Shown: positions 22,400-31,375 of the stretch, in pieces
Position numbering within the stretch: the first letter of the stretch is position 1
Layout: the number at the start of each line of letters is the position of its first letter
Source: Maridesulfovibrio zosterae DSM 11974
GTDB taxonomy: Bacteria; Desulfobacterota; Desulfovibrionia; Desulfovibrionales; Desulfovibrionaceae
Assembly: GCF_000425265.1 (NCBI RefSeq)
Contig: NZ_AUDC01000015.1
Location: forward strand, 100,218-164,217
Length of the DNA: 64,000 nt
Direction: 5' to 3'
Notes under the pieces: generated by a model
Database searches by the model: none
Told to the model about the DNA's origin: nothing
The model's input: only the letters and a program-made list of their open reading frames with translations
Program-made: the position numbers and the translations under genes

Positions 22400-22428
22400 A
22401 TCTGAACTTGGTTACAAACCTGTTACGA
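22400..22428 (-). promoter_or_regulatory. Candidate Pho box upstream of pstS
   Basis: On the minus strand three 7-mers follow at exactly 11-bp spacing: TCGTAAC, TTGTAAC and a weaker TTCAGAT, each separated by four bases. PhoB boxes are 7-bp direct repeats at 11-bp period (CTGTCAT type), and the site is about 75 bp upstream of the pstS start. The match is by architecture more than by exact sequence. Confidence 0.5.
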
Positions 22429-22541
22429 CCAAGAGAAAGCTCAGTTACAGTATGTTTTTTCTAAATTTCTTATTTTTGTTCACTGGCATACCCTTTGCTT
22501 TATTTATTCCTAAAAAATAAATTTTGTACGGAGAAAGTCCT

Positions 22542-23894
22542 ATGAAAACCAAGTATGTCATTATTGGCGCGGGTCCTACGGGGCTTGGTGCAGCTCGAAG
22601 GCTTTCTGAATTAGGGGAAAATTCTTTCATTGTGTTGGAAAAAAATTCCTGGGCAGGAGGACTTGCCTCCAGTTTCACAGACGAAAAAGGCTTTACCTGG
22701 GATATCGGTGGCCATGTAGCTTTCTCTCATTACAAATATTACGATGACCTTCTCGACGAACTTCTGCAGGATGAATACATTGAGCATTTAAGGGAATCAT
22801 GGGTGCGAACACTGAACACATGGGTTCCTTATCCTTTCCAGAACAACATCCGCTACCTTCCTAATCAGGAAAAATGGGAATGTGTTAGAGGACTGCTGCC
22901 AGGTGAAAGACCTGAAACAACTCCCCATAACTTTGAGGAATGGATTAACAGTGTATTTGGTAAAGGCATCGCCAAATATTTTATGCACCCATATAACTAT
23001 AAGGTATGGGCAACTTATCCGAAGGATATGGCATTTTCATGGATAGGTGAAAGAGTCAGTGTTATTGATCTTCGCTCTGTGCTGAAAAATATTCTTCTCG
23101 AACGCGATCAGCTTTCATGGGGACCTAATAATAAATTTCGTTTTCCTCTCAAGGGAGGAACTGGAACTATATATCGCAAGCTTGCAGATACTGTTTCTCG
23201 GTTTATTAAATATAATACTCAAGTTATCGCCATTAATCAGCAGGATAAAAATGTGGCAGATTCTGAAGGTAATATTTATAACTATGAATATTTATTGAAT
23301 ACTGCGCCCCTTGATATTCTAACGAACAAATGGCTTTCTCAACCATCAAGTCAGCTTACTAATGCTGCATCAAAACTCAAGCATAATGGTGTTGTAGTTG
23401 CTGGAGTAGGACTTTCCACATCAAAACCAGACTCTCGATGCTGGATGTATTTCCCTGAAAGCGACAGCCCTTTTTACAGGGTGACCAATTTTCACAACTA
23501 CTCTCCTAACAATACACCAATTCCGGGTCAGGGACGCGCATTAATGTGTGAAGTATCTTATTCCAAAGACAAATTAATCAATACGGATAATATTCTTCAT
23601 GAAGTTGAGGACGGGCTCGTTAAAACAACAATGCTTAAAAACAGTGACCGTGAAAATATCATTTCACGCTGGTCAATTAATGTTGATTACGGCTATCCTA
23701 TCCCTTGCCTGCAACGCGATGAAGCGTTAAAGATTCTACAACCTGCACTTGAATCCATGAATATTTATTCTCGCGGTCGTTTCGGTGGCTGGAAATATGA
23801 AGTGTCCAACATGGATCATTCTGTCATGCAGGGAGTAGAATGGGCTGAAAGGATGATCAGTGCCAAGCCCGAAACCACATACAGGATCAGCTAA
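22542..23894 (+). CDS. FAD-dependent amine oxidase / protoporphyrinogen-oxidase-like protein
   Basis: A 450-residue flavoprotein. The N-terminus has the dinucleotide-binding fold YVIIGAGPTGLGAARRLSE followed by VLEKNSWAGGLASS and DIGGHVAFSHY, typical of the protoporphyrinogen oxidase/UDP-galactopyranose mutase-like group. It lacks features that fix a substrate. Start: ATG at 22542 with GGAG eight bases upstream; an in-frame TTG lies 18 bp earlier. In such proteins near sugar or lipid genes the role is often nucleotide-sugar mutase or oxidase; here it is four bases ahead of an M24 peptidase, which gives no clear clue. Confidence 0.8.
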   Translation: MKTKYVIIGAGPTGLGAARRLSELGENSFIVLEKNSWAGGLASSFTDEKGFTWDIGGHVAFSHYKYYDDLLDELLQDEYIEHLRESWVRTLNTWVPYPFQNNIRYLPNQEKWECVRGLLPGERPETTPHNFEEWINSVFGKGIAKYFMHPYNYKVWATYPKDMAFSWIGERVSVIDLRSVLKNILLERDQLSWGPNNKFRFPLKGGTGTIYRKLADTVSRFIKYNTQVIAINQQDKNVADSEGNIYNYEYLLNTAPLDILTNKWLSQPSSQLTNAASKLKHNGVVVAGVGLSTSKPDSRCWMYFPESDSPFYRVTNFHNYSPNNTPIPGQGRALMCEVSYSKDKLINTDNILHEVEDGLVKTTMLKNSDRENIISRWSINVDYGYPIPCLQRDEALKILQPALESMNIYSRGRFGGWKYEVSNMDHSVMQGVEWAERMISAKPETTYRIS

Positions 23895-23898
23895 AAAA

Positions 23899-24975
23899 AT
23901 GACAATTTCCCCCGCCACTTACGAGCAAAGGCGTGAGAACGTCCGCAAACGTCTTAAAGATCGCGGTCTCCCCCCTTTATTGGTCAATTTTGCTGCAAAC
24001 AGATACTACCTAAGCGGATTTGAACTTCATGATCCTCAGTGTAATGAGACTGCCGGCTGGCTGATAATATGCCCTGACGGCCGTGACTTTCTGCTAACTG
24101 ATCCCAGATACCTCGACGCCGCACGCAGGGTATGGAATGAAGAGGATATATTCATATACTCAGGTCGAAAATATGATTTGTTTCGTGATTTTTTTAAATT
24201 AAATTCCATTTCAGAACTTTCATATGATCCTAAATCAATCAGTCTCTTTGAGCATGAAAAGCTGAAAGAACTTTGCAATCTGAAAGCTGTATCAGGACTT
24301 ATTGAAGATCTTCGGCTTATAAAAGATGAGACCGAGATCAGACTGATGGAAGAATCGTGTGCTTTGAACCATAAGGTTTATGAACTTCTTCAGCCTAAGT
24401 TAGTGGAAGGACGCACTGAGGCCGAAATATCGTGGGATGTGGAACAACTTTTCCGTAACAACGGAGCAACTGAACTTTCTTTTCCTACAATTGTCGGAAT
24501 AGGTCCCAATGCGGCTTTGCCCCATGCAATACCCGGAAATGATAAACTTAAAGACGGTGATCTGGTTCTTATCGACATGGGTGGGCGTATGGGTGACTAC
24601 TGCTCTGATCAAACTCGCACTTTCTGGGTCGGTGATAAACCTTCTGACCGTTTTTTAAAGGTCAAAGAACAGGTTCAGGAGGCCCAGATGGAAGCAATTA
24701 AAATTCTGCGCCCTGGCCTTCCCATTCAACATGCCTATCACACTGCACGAAATGTTTTTGAAAAATACGGTGTTGAAAAACACTTCACACATTCCCTCGG
24801 TCATGGCATTGGACTGGAAACACATGAACAGCCTAGTGTGAGTCCTGTTGCATCTGGACAGCTGAAACCCGGTATGATTATCACCGTTGAGCCCGGTTTA
24901 TATTATTCAGACTGGGGTGGTATTCGCTGGGAGTATATGGTTCTAATAACTGAAGACGGACATAAGATTTTGTAA
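23899..24975 (+). CDS. M24-family aminopeptidase (Xaa-Pro peptidase type)
   Basis: A 358-residue pita-bread metallopeptidase. Creatinase-like N-domain (about 1-130), then the catalytic domain with the metal ligands: Asp in LIDMGGRM and in CSDQTRTF, His in HSLGHGIGLETHE, Glu in VEPGLYY and Glu in RWEYMVLIT. It probably removes an N-terminal residue before proline in short peptides. The frame is open to a GTG at 23860 with AGGAT upstream, inside the preceding gene, so the start is uncertain. Confidence 0.88.
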   Translation: MTISPATYEQRRENVRKRLKDRGLPPLLVNFAANRYYLSGFELHDPQCNETAGWLIICPDGRDFLLTDPRYLDAARRVWNEEDIFIYSGRKYDLFRDFFKLNSISELSYDPKSISLFEHEKLKELCNLKAVSGLIEDLRLIKDETEIRLMEESCALNHKVYELLQPKLVEGRTEAEISWDVEQLFRNNGATELSFPTIVGIGPNAALPHAIPGNDKLKDGDLVLIDMGGRMGDYCSDQTRTFWVGDKPSDRFLKVKEQVQEAQMEAIKILRPGLPIQHAYHTARNVFEKYGVEKHFTHSLGHGIGLETHEQPSVSPVASGQLKPGMIITVEPGLYYSDWGGIRWEYMVLITEDGHKIL

Positions 24976-25053
24976 TTACATTCAAAGTTTTATTAATTAT
25001 CATCCGTTTATAATCTCATACATAATAACTACTAAGAGTATCACAATAAAAAT

Positions 25054-25338
25054 ATGGCTCGTAAAAAAAGAAAACCACGCCCACGTCCGCTGCCACTGCC
25101 GCCGGAGCATTCGTGTCGCTCCTACATTCAAATAGCGCCGTCCGATATTGCCTTCTTCAGATTTTTGCTTGAGGCCGTGGATAATCTAGCTCTTTTTACT
25201 ATAGCTGATAGGTTCAAAGGAATCCTAATGTTGCGGTACAGTCCACATCAAAAACGTGAATATCAAGAATTTATGGAAGGGATTAAACAGGAAATTAATA
25301 TTAAGTTTCTGCCTAATCCATCAAATTTAAATTCATAG
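25054..25338 (+). CDS. DUF4911-type small protein
   Basis: A 94-residue protein with a very basic, proline-rich head (ARKKRKPRPRPLPLPPEHS) and a compact alpha/beta body, YIQIAPSDIAFFRFLLEAVDN...ADRFKGILMLRYSPHQ, resembling DUF4911, a small family common in Desulfovibrionales. The function is unknown. It stands 78 bp downstream of the M24 peptidase and before a terminator, so the three plus-strand genes may form a transcript. Confidence 0.7.
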   Translation: MARKKRKPRPRPLPLPPEHSCRSYIQIAPSDIAFFRFLLEAVDNLALFTIADRFKGILMLRYSPHQKREYQEFMEGIKQEINIKFLPNPSNLNS

Positions 25339-25404
25339 ATTCAGAAATATTCAACTTACTTCTGTATCCTTTAATATACCAATATTTAGCAGCTATTGTT
25401 CAGA

Positions 25405-25445
25405 GGACAGATATTGACTGATCCAAGTTATATCTGTCCTTTTTC
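25405..25445 (+). terminator. Intrinsic terminator after the DUF4911 gene
   Basis: Arms GGACAGATAT (25405-25414) and ATATCTGTCC (25430-25439) form a perfect 10-bp stem, followed by TTTTTCTG on the plus strand. Confidence 0.85.
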
Positions 25446-25552
25446 TGTCTTAACTCCATTTATATAGAAATAAATGAATTCCCCCGGATTATTTCAAGTA
25501 CCACCCTGATCATTTGTGCAATAGAGTTAATTATATTCCTGAATTTATACTA

Positions 25553-25603
25553 ATATGAATATTCTTTCATATTAATTGACAATATGAATATGAACTTATA
25601 TTC
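25553..25603 (+). promoter_or_regulatory. Promoter with two palindromic operators before the tetR-type gene
   Basis: TTGACA at 25576-25581 is flanked by two inverted repeats: ATATGAA-N6-TTCATAT (25553-25572), just upstream, and GAATAT-N6-ATATTC (25586-25603), covering the spacer and -10 area (TATATT near 25598). The same GAATAT/ATATGAA half-site recurs. This layout fits autorepression by the adjacent TetR-family protein. Confidence 0.6.
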
Positions 25604-25632
25604 AGATTAAAAGAATATATTCAGGAGTAGCT

Positions 25633-26232
25633 ATGTCCAGAACCCCGGTGCAACATAGAAGCAAAGAAAAAAAACGTAAGATAGTCGTGGCTGGGATGAA
25701 ACTTTTTTCTGAGAAAGGTTTTCATGGGACAGGCATAACTGAGATTGCACAACAAGCAGAAGTCGCTGTAGGCTCTTTCTACAGCTATTTCAGGGATAAA
25801 AGCGACTTACTTGATCAGGTAACAGAATCATATGCACAGAGCATTATACGTGGAGTGTATGGAAATCTTTACGAAAACAGTAAGAAAATTAATAACGGTG
25901 AAAAACTTACAAGATATCTTGTAAATGCTGCCCGTCAAGCCCATTCGCTTTCAACAGAACTACATAGAGAAATGCTTGCCCTTAAAAACCGCAATCCAAA
26001 AATGGCTGAATTAGATAAAGCTATAGTTGATACTTTCACTGCTGAGACTCAAAAAATTTTAGATAACTTCGACAAAACTAAAGTTACAGATCATAAAATT
26101 TCAGCAGGCCTTATCACCGGCGCCATTGAAGAAACCATGCATAGATGCTTAATTGAAAAACAAGAAACAGATGTTGATAAAGCTTTCAATGAACTCGTTC
26201 AAATGTGTGCAGGATATCTCTTCCATGAATAA
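25633..26232 (+). CDS. TetR/AcrR-family transcriptional regulator
   Basis: A 199-residue repressor-type regulator. The N-terminal helix-turn-helix is clear: KIVVAGMKLFSEKGFHGTGITEIAQQAEVAVGSFYSYFRDKSDLL (about 15-60). The C-terminal ligand-binding part has no recognisable specificity. AGGAG precedes the ATG. Palindromes around its promoter suggest autoregulation, and the methyltransferase-like membrane protein 160 bp downstream is a likely co-transcribed target. Confidence 0.9.
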   Translation: MSRTPVQHRSKEKKRKIVVAGMKLFSEKGFHGTGITEIAQQAEVAVGSFYSYFRDKSDLLDQVTESYAQSIIRGVYGNLYENSKKINNGEKLTRYLVNAARQAHSLSTELHREMLALKNRNPKMAELDKAIVDTFTAETQKILDNFDKTKVTDHKISAGLITGAIEETMHRCLIEKQETDVDKAFNELVQMCAGYLFHE

Positions 26233-26394
26233 ATGAAGAAAAGATTGTCTTAAGTCCAAGTCTTATCTACGGATTAAAAGAATGGTTTCTGTTGACAGTT
26301 TTACTGAAACTATTTCATCATAAAAGTATGCTCGGTATTGTACATAATACAAATCAAATTTCTGAAACTGAACATGAAAACAGCGGGGCAGAAC

Positions 26395-26877
26395 ATGAAA
26401 ATTAAGACAAGAACACTGTATGGCGTTGGACCTAAAATTATGAAGCCGACTATAATCTATTGCGTGGTAACACTTATTATAACCCTAATTTTTCCGAGAT
26501 TATTCCTGATGACCTTTTTACCTAGTGCTGTTTTCAATATTATCGGAGGAATCCTGCTTGGAATAGGAATTGCGATCCTGTTTATAGCTGGAGTGGAAAT
26601 GAAGAAAGCTCTTCATGAAAAAAAACTCGAAAAAACAGGGATGTTTGCCATTATCCGAAATCCGCTTTATTTTGCGTGGATTGCCTTCGTATTCACAGGA
26701 AGCGCAATAGCCTCACAAGCATGGCTGCTTTTTGGAATGAGCATAGTCGCGTATTACAAATTTCTGCAGCACATACCGGAAGAGGAGGCTGATTTGGAAG
26801 AGATTTTCGGCAAAGAATATATCGACTACAAAAAACAAGTACCTGCAATCGTACCTAATTTAAGAGAAATTTTATAA
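26395..26877 (+). CDS. Isoprenylcysteine carboxyl methyltransferase-like membrane protein
   Basis: A 160-residue protein with about four hydrophobic helices. The C-terminal region carries the ICMT/PEMT-type signature: RNPLYFAW (about 97-104), then EEEADLEEIFGKEYIDYKKQVPAIVP, where the Glu pair and Tyr bind SAM and the headgroup in that fold. Bacterial members usually have no proven substrate. Start: ATG at 26395 with GGGG upstream; the open frame reaches a TTG at 26338. It is probably on the tetR transcript and ends at a strong terminator. Confidence 0.75.
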   Translation: MKIKTRTLYGVGPKIMKPTIIYCVVTLIITLIFPRLFLMTFLPSAVFNIIGGILLGIGIAILFIAGVEMKKALHEKKLEKTGMFAIIRNPLYFAWIAFVFTGSAIASQAWLLFGMSIVAYYKFLQHIPEEEADLEEIFGKEYIDYKKQVPAIVPNLREIL

Positions 26878-26906
26878 AAATATTTATGATCAGGAATTCT
26901 ACAAGA

Positions 26907-26946
26907 GGTCTGAGCCCCAAAATGGGGTCGGGCCTTTTTCTTTTTT
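26907..26946 (+). terminator. Intrinsic terminator
   Basis: Stem GGTCTGAGCCCC / GGGGTCGGGCC (26908-26934) with a short A/T loop, followed on the plus strand by TTTTTCTTTTTT. Confidence 0.85.
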
Positions 26947-26974
26947 ACTCCAACTGGAGCAATTTAAGAAATTA

Positions 26975-27742
26975 TCACGTTCCCCCTGGACAATGCGGCT
27001 GAGTTCGTGACCTGTTTCTCGCCAGAGGAACTATACTTTCATCATTTTTGGGGAGAGGAGGAAACGAAGGGGCATAACGATTGGAAGACTTCTTCATTGT
27101 AACACAAAACAGATCACGAGGGAGAGTTCCCTCTTCCATACGCTCTACTTCAAGAAGTTTGAAACCACTGGCCATACCGCGTATTTTATCTTCAGAAAAA
27201 AAATGAACTGCAAATTTCCCTATCTCAAAAAGATCCTCGCCGAGATGTTCCCCTGCTCGGTAATGACGATCAAAAATGCTACGCACAGAATATGCAGCAA
27301 TACCACAGGGTTTTAAAACTCTGTGAACTTCACTAAGAGCACATGCAATCTCAGCAGTTGTGAGTTCCATACACATCAGCATATGTGAATAAAATGCATC
27401 GAAGCTGTTATCATCAAAAGGAAGTGGTCTGCGCACATCGTAACAAAGCATTTCAATACGAGGGGTATGCTCTTTGAATTCCGTCAATCCTTGAACGTAG
27501 TTGACAGCATTACTAGAGTAATCCAGGGCAGTAACATCTAGTCCATTCTTGGCAAATAAAAAGGTATCCCGTCCCTGTCCACATCCTGCTTCAAGTACAG
27601 TACGGACTTGATTCTCTTGAAAAATTTTCAAGCTTTTTTGCGCAAAAGTACTAGGCTGCTCACCAAAATAGAATTCAGATTCAGAAAAGATCTGATCCCA
27701 GAGAGACTGCTGCTCAGTAACGGTGCACAAGACAGATTTCAT
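26975..27742 (-). CDS. Class I SAM-dependent methyltransferase
   Basis: A 255-residue methyltransferase. Motif I reads VLEAGCGQGRDTFLFAK (about 48-64), motif II has ALDYSSNAV, and the acidic motif IV region is DNSFDAFYSHMLMCM. The layout resembles TehB/UbiE-like small-molecule methyltransferases. The last 35 residues are a basic, Pro/Arg-rich tail without fold. No neighbour gives the substrate. Confidence 0.82.
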   Translation of the reverse strand: MKSVLCTVTEQQSLWDQIFSESEFYFGEQPSTFAQKSLKIFQENQVRTVLEAGCGQGRDTFLFAKNGLDVTALDYSSNAVNYVQGLTEFKEHTPRIEMLCYDVRRPLPFDDNSFDAFYSHMLMCMELTTAEIACALSEVHRVLKPCGIAAYSVRSIFDRHYRAGEHLGEDLFEIGKFAVHFFSEDKIRGMASGFKLLEVERMEEGTLPRDLFCVTMKKSSNRYAPSFPPLPKNDESIVPLARNRSRTQPHCPGGT

Positions 27743-27952
27743 TCACACTCCTATTAATAACTAACTTGGTAGGTAATATTATAGCTAGGAAAACTAATCA
27801 ACATCTCAAGTACGGAGATTTCTAAAAAAATTAATACAAAACTTTTAGCAATGATAAATTAACTTCTCGTTAAAAAAAGGCTTTATAAGTAAGACTAGAT
27901 ATGGCCTAAATATCACATGTTGGCGTGTCAAAATCGTTAATAAAAAAAGTTC

Positions 27953-29482
27953 TTATCCTTTACGATCCATACTTCGGTAATTGATAGCCTCGGCAAGATG
28001 AGCAACCTGAATCCGCTCTTCCTCAGCTAGATCTGCTATAGTCCGGGCAATTCGTAAAACACGGGTATAAGCTCTGGCTGAAAGCCCCAAACTTCTTACT
28101 GCCTGCTCAAGAAATGTATGCTCTGCTTCAGTCAACTGACAATATTTTTCAAGAGAAGAACCGGAAAGTTCACTGTTGGTAAGAATATTTATATCCTTAT
28201 ACCTATCCGATTGGAGAGCTCTTACCCGCTCAATATTTTCCCGCATAGAAGCAGAATCAAGTCCCCTGGAATCACGTAAATCTTTGTAATCAACAGCAGG
28301 AACTTCAATCTGCAAGTCGATACGATCCAAAAGAGGACCGGAAAGACGTGACATATAACGGGCTACAGACTGCGAGGAGCATGTACACGTATGATGATCA
28401 TCAGTGTAATAACCGCAAGGGCAGGGATTCATAGCAGCGACCAACATAAAATCAGCAGGATATGAAAGTGACATGGCAGCACGGGAGATGGTTACTTCTC
28501 CTCCTTCGAGAGGCTGTCGAAGAACTTCGAGCACATTCTTTTTAAACTCAGGCAGCTCATCAAGAAAAAGTACTCCACGATGAGCAAGTGAGACTTCACC
28601 GGGCTTTGGATAAGCACCGCCGCCGATAAGCCCGGCATCTGATATTGTATGGTGAGGTGAACGAAACGGACGGGTAACCATCAAGGATTTATCACGGTCT
28701 AACCGACCGGACACACTATAAATCTTCGTAACTTCAAGCGCTTCCTCAAAAACTAAAGGAGGAAGAACTGTTGGAATACGCTTGGCCAACATGGTTTTAC
28801 CGCTACCGGGAGGTCCTATAAAAAGGATGTTGTGATTCCCTGCTGCACCTATTTCAATAGCTCGTTTGGCATGCTCCTGGCCTTTAACTTCCGCAAAATC
28901 CACTCCGAAGCTCTGACGTCCCTGCCATAAAATTTCAGTGTCAATTTTTGCAGGTTCCAGAGCATCTTCACCAATAAAAAAATCAACTAACTGTGAAAGG
29001 GTCGCAACTCCATAGACATCCAGCCCTTCAACAACAGCTGCTTCATTCGAATTTAGTGCACTGACAATCAGACCTTTGGCTCCTTTATTGCGTGCTTCAA
29101 TAGCAACCGGCAATACGCCGTGTACAGGTTTGATACTTCCATTTAAAGATAATTCTCCGGCAAGAAACCACCCTTCGAGAGCAGATTGGTCAATTATCCC
29201 CGCGGCCCCCAGCAAAGCCACAGCCAATGGCAAATCATAAGCTGAGCCGGCCTTTCGAATGTCTGCCGGAGCAAGATTGACAGTAATACGAGACGGAGGA
29301 AGCCTGTAACCACTATTCTTAAGTGCAGAAAAAACTCTTTCCTTACTTTCTTTAACAGCACCTTCGGCAAGGCCCACCATAGTAAAGGCTGGCATACCCT
29401 GACGGGTCAAATCTACTTCTAAATCAACTTTAAATGCATCTATCCCCATAAGGGCGGCGCAGGATACTTTTGCTATCATCAA
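27953..29482 (-). CDS. comM: ComM/YifB-family Mg-chelatase-like AAA+ ATPase
   Basis: A 509-residue protein. An N-terminal Lon-like fold (about 1-165) has FTMVGLAEGAVKESKERV; the central AAA+ module has Walker A GPPGSGKTMLAK (about 222-233) and Walker B GVLFLDELPEF; a Cys cluster CPCGY...HHTCTCSS follows, then the C-terminal Mg-chelatase domain. ComM is a branch-migration helicase in natural transformation of gammaproteobacteria; here the role is inferred from family. Confidence 0.93.
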   Translation of the reverse strand: MMIAKVSCAALMGIDAFKVDLEVDLTRQGMPAFTMVGLAEGAVKESKERVFSALKNSGYRLPPSRITVNLAPADIRKAGSAYDLPLAVALLGAAGIIDQSALEGWFLAGELSLNGSIKPVHGVLPVAIEARNKGAKGLIVSALNSNEAAVVEGLDVYGVATLSQLVDFFIGEDALEPAKIDTEILWQGRQSFGVDFAEVKGQEHAKRAIEIGAAGNHNILFIGPPGSGKTMLAKRIPTVLPPLVFEEALEVTKIYSVSGRLDRDKSLMVTRPFRSPHHTISDAGLIGGGAYPKPGEVSLAHRGVLFLDELPEFKKNVLEVLRQPLEGGEVTISRAAMSLSYPADFMLVAAMNPCPCGYYTDDHHTCTCSSQSVARYMSRLSGPLLDRIDLQIEVPAVDYKDLRDSRGLDSASMRENIERVRALQSDRYKDINILTNSELSGSSLEKYCQLTEAEHTFLEQAVRSLGLSARAYTRVLRIARTIADLAEEERIQVAHLAEAINYRSMDRKG

Positions 29483-29589
29483 CTACTACTTTTAGTTATA
29501 AATTCACCATTCTGATAATTTAAGTTGTAAATATAATGTTTTGCGAATCAAATCAAGGTAAGAGCTGGACAACATTTTTTTAAATAAGC

Positions 29590-30000
29590 TCAGAATTGAG
29601 GACCAGCATTCTTTGCATACTGAGCTATTTTATAATCCTCACGCAAAATATGATGTATCAGCCATTTTGACAGTAAAGCTTTAATTTGATCTATTTCAAT
29701 ATCTTCTTTATGAAACCGCGCCGATTGCAAGGATTTAACACGTTCTTTGAGTTGGCGGTGCAACTGACGATGCTCATTAAAATCTGGATAATCAATTTTC
29801 TCCATATATTTCTCTTCAGAAGAAAAATGGTGGATTGTATATTCACGTAATTGCTTTAAAAGAAGATCTATAGATTTCTCATTTTCGCCGTCTTTGAAAG
29901 CCTTCAAAACCTTATTAATGATACTAATTAGCTCCTTATGCTGGTCATCAATTTCCTTAACCCCAAGATTAAGCCCATCATGCCATTCTAATGTACCCAT
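29590..30000 (-). CDS. Bacteriohemerythrin
   Basis: A 136-residue oxygen-binding diiron protein. The ligand pattern is complete: His in WHDGLNLGV, DDQH in the first helix pair, HHFSSEEKYM (His and Glu), EHRQLHRQ (His, His) and HHILREDYKI (His, Asp). In microaerophilic and anaerobic bacteria such proteins bind or deliver O2 and are often involved in oxygen sensing or protection. Single gene. Confidence 0.93.
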   Translation of the reverse strand: MGTLEWHDGLNLGVKEIDDQHKELISIINKVLKAFKDGENEKSIDLLLKQLREYTIHHFSSEEKYMEKIDYPDFNEHRQLHRQLKERVKSLQSARFHKEDIEIDQIKALLSKWLIHHILREDYKIAQYAKNAGPQF

Positions 30001-30598
30001 TCTTGACTCCGTTAAAAATTCAGATGCAAGACTTGGAAATGAATTCTTATTATCCTTTAATTAAAATATTATGAATTTTATGCATGTTACCCGAATTACT
30101 ATCCTGAGCACAATATTCGCAATAAGAGATAAGTCACAGTTCCCATACACTTTAACTTGAGAATTAATTCATTACAATATGTGAATGAAAAAAGATCATT
30201 AACAAGTACAAAACACAGATTATTGCGTTATGTATATAATGCAGCTAAAAATAAGAATACGTCCGCAGACAAACAACGAACTTGGAAAGTATTTATAATG
30301 CCATCCCTTCTACCCTGTGGTGAAGTATGCATTGCTGTAACAGCATTTAACAGAAGCAAGCAAACTCGCAAAACACTTCCGCATTACCTGCGTACAATCA
30401 GATATACGCAAGACATTATTGCTGGCATCTGATAGCGACATTGAAATTGATAGAATCACTCCGGCAATACTGTTTAAACTTGTAAAAGCAGTCAATCCCC
30501 GATCCACAATTGATCAGCTGAACGCTACATATTAAAAAACTAAAGCCCCGACACATACGTATCGAGGCTTTCTTATATCCAGATTTCAACCTGAAGCG
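30001..30598. other. Spacer between hemerythrin and lepB with possible gene remnant
   Basis: About 600 bp. A 91-codon plus-strand frame (30157-30432) has atypical composition and no recognised motif. From 30341 a second plus-strand frame is open for about 64 codons (LHQHLTEASKLAKHFRIT...STIDQLNATY, stop at 30533) with protein-like composition but no start codon, as if a coding end was left behind after a frameshift. I cannot assign a family to it. Confidence 0.4.
30542..30571 (-). terminator. Terminator after lepB
   Basis: Arms at 30542-30551 and 30562-30571 pair over ten bases with one mismatch. On the minus strand the stem is followed by AGTTTTTTAA, 28 bp past the lepB stop; T residues on the plus side could let it serve both directions. 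Confidence 0.65.
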
Positions 30599-31201
30599 CT
30601 AATGAAGCACATCTCCGATGCGTTCCCAGCGTACGGTCTTGGGACCACCCCATGACCAATAGATTATCCACGCCTTTCCTAAGATATTCTTGCGGGGCAC
30701 ATTGCCCCAAAACCGGGAATCATTGGAGCCGTCGCGGTTATCACCCATTACAAAAAATTCATCTTTTGGAATGACACGCGGAGGCATATTATCGCGCAGA
30801 GTTGAAACGTGGGCATTGTCAGTATACTGTACGTAAGGTTCATCAAGTTCCTTACCATTTACGAAGACCTCTTTATTTTTGATCTCCACAGTATCTCCGG
30901 GTACGCCGATGACCCTTTTTATGTAATCCTTGCTGGTATCACCCGGGTACATGAACACGATGATATCCTTATACTGAGGTTCGCCAACAGGCACAATAAC
31001 CTTTCCGGTAAAAGGAACCTTCACACCGTAAGAAAATTTATTAACCAACAGGTGATCCCCTATCTGCAAAGTCTGCAACATAGAGCCTGAAGGAATTTTA
31101 AAAGCCTGCACGATAAAAGTTCTGATAAAAAGGGCCAGCAAAAGAGCAATAAAAAGTGCTTCAATATACTCTTTAACAGTGCTCTGCCATTTAGGATTCA
31201 T
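30599..31201 (-). CDS. lepB: Signal peptidase I
   Basis: Membrane-bound serine protease that removes signal peptides from exported proteins, 200 residues. One membrane anchor (about 12-32), catalytic Ser in IPSGSMLQTL, catalytic Lys in DYIKRVIGVPGD, and the C-terminal box MGDNRDGSNDSRFWG. Lies 174 bp downstream of lepA on the same strand, as in the classical lepA-lepB operon. Confidence 0.96.
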   Translation of the reverse strand: MNPKWQSTVKEYIEALFIALLLALFIRTFIVQAFKIPSGSMLQTLQIGDHLLVNKFSYGVKVPFTGKVIVPVGEPQYKDIIVFMYPGDTSKDYIKRVIGVPGDTVEIKNKEVFVNGKELDEPYVQYTDNAHVSTLRDNMPPRVIPKDEFFVMGDNRDGSNDSRFWGNVPRKNILGKAWIIYWSWGGPKTVRWERIGDVLH

Positions 31202-31375
31202 AGTTTTATGTCCTTATTAATTCCTGCAAATTATATGCAGGCATAATAGTTATAAATTGCAGACTGTTCCAAATAGTGAAATGCGAGACTCAATAAAAAT
31301 TCAGAAACAGATTAAACAGACCCTATCTCTGATTTTCTAATAGAGACTTAAAAAGTCGCTATTCTGGACATCCTG

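Noticed and set aside
30157..30432. 91-codon plus-strand gene
   Set aside because: No clear ribosome site, motif or coding composition; reported only as part of a possible remnant.
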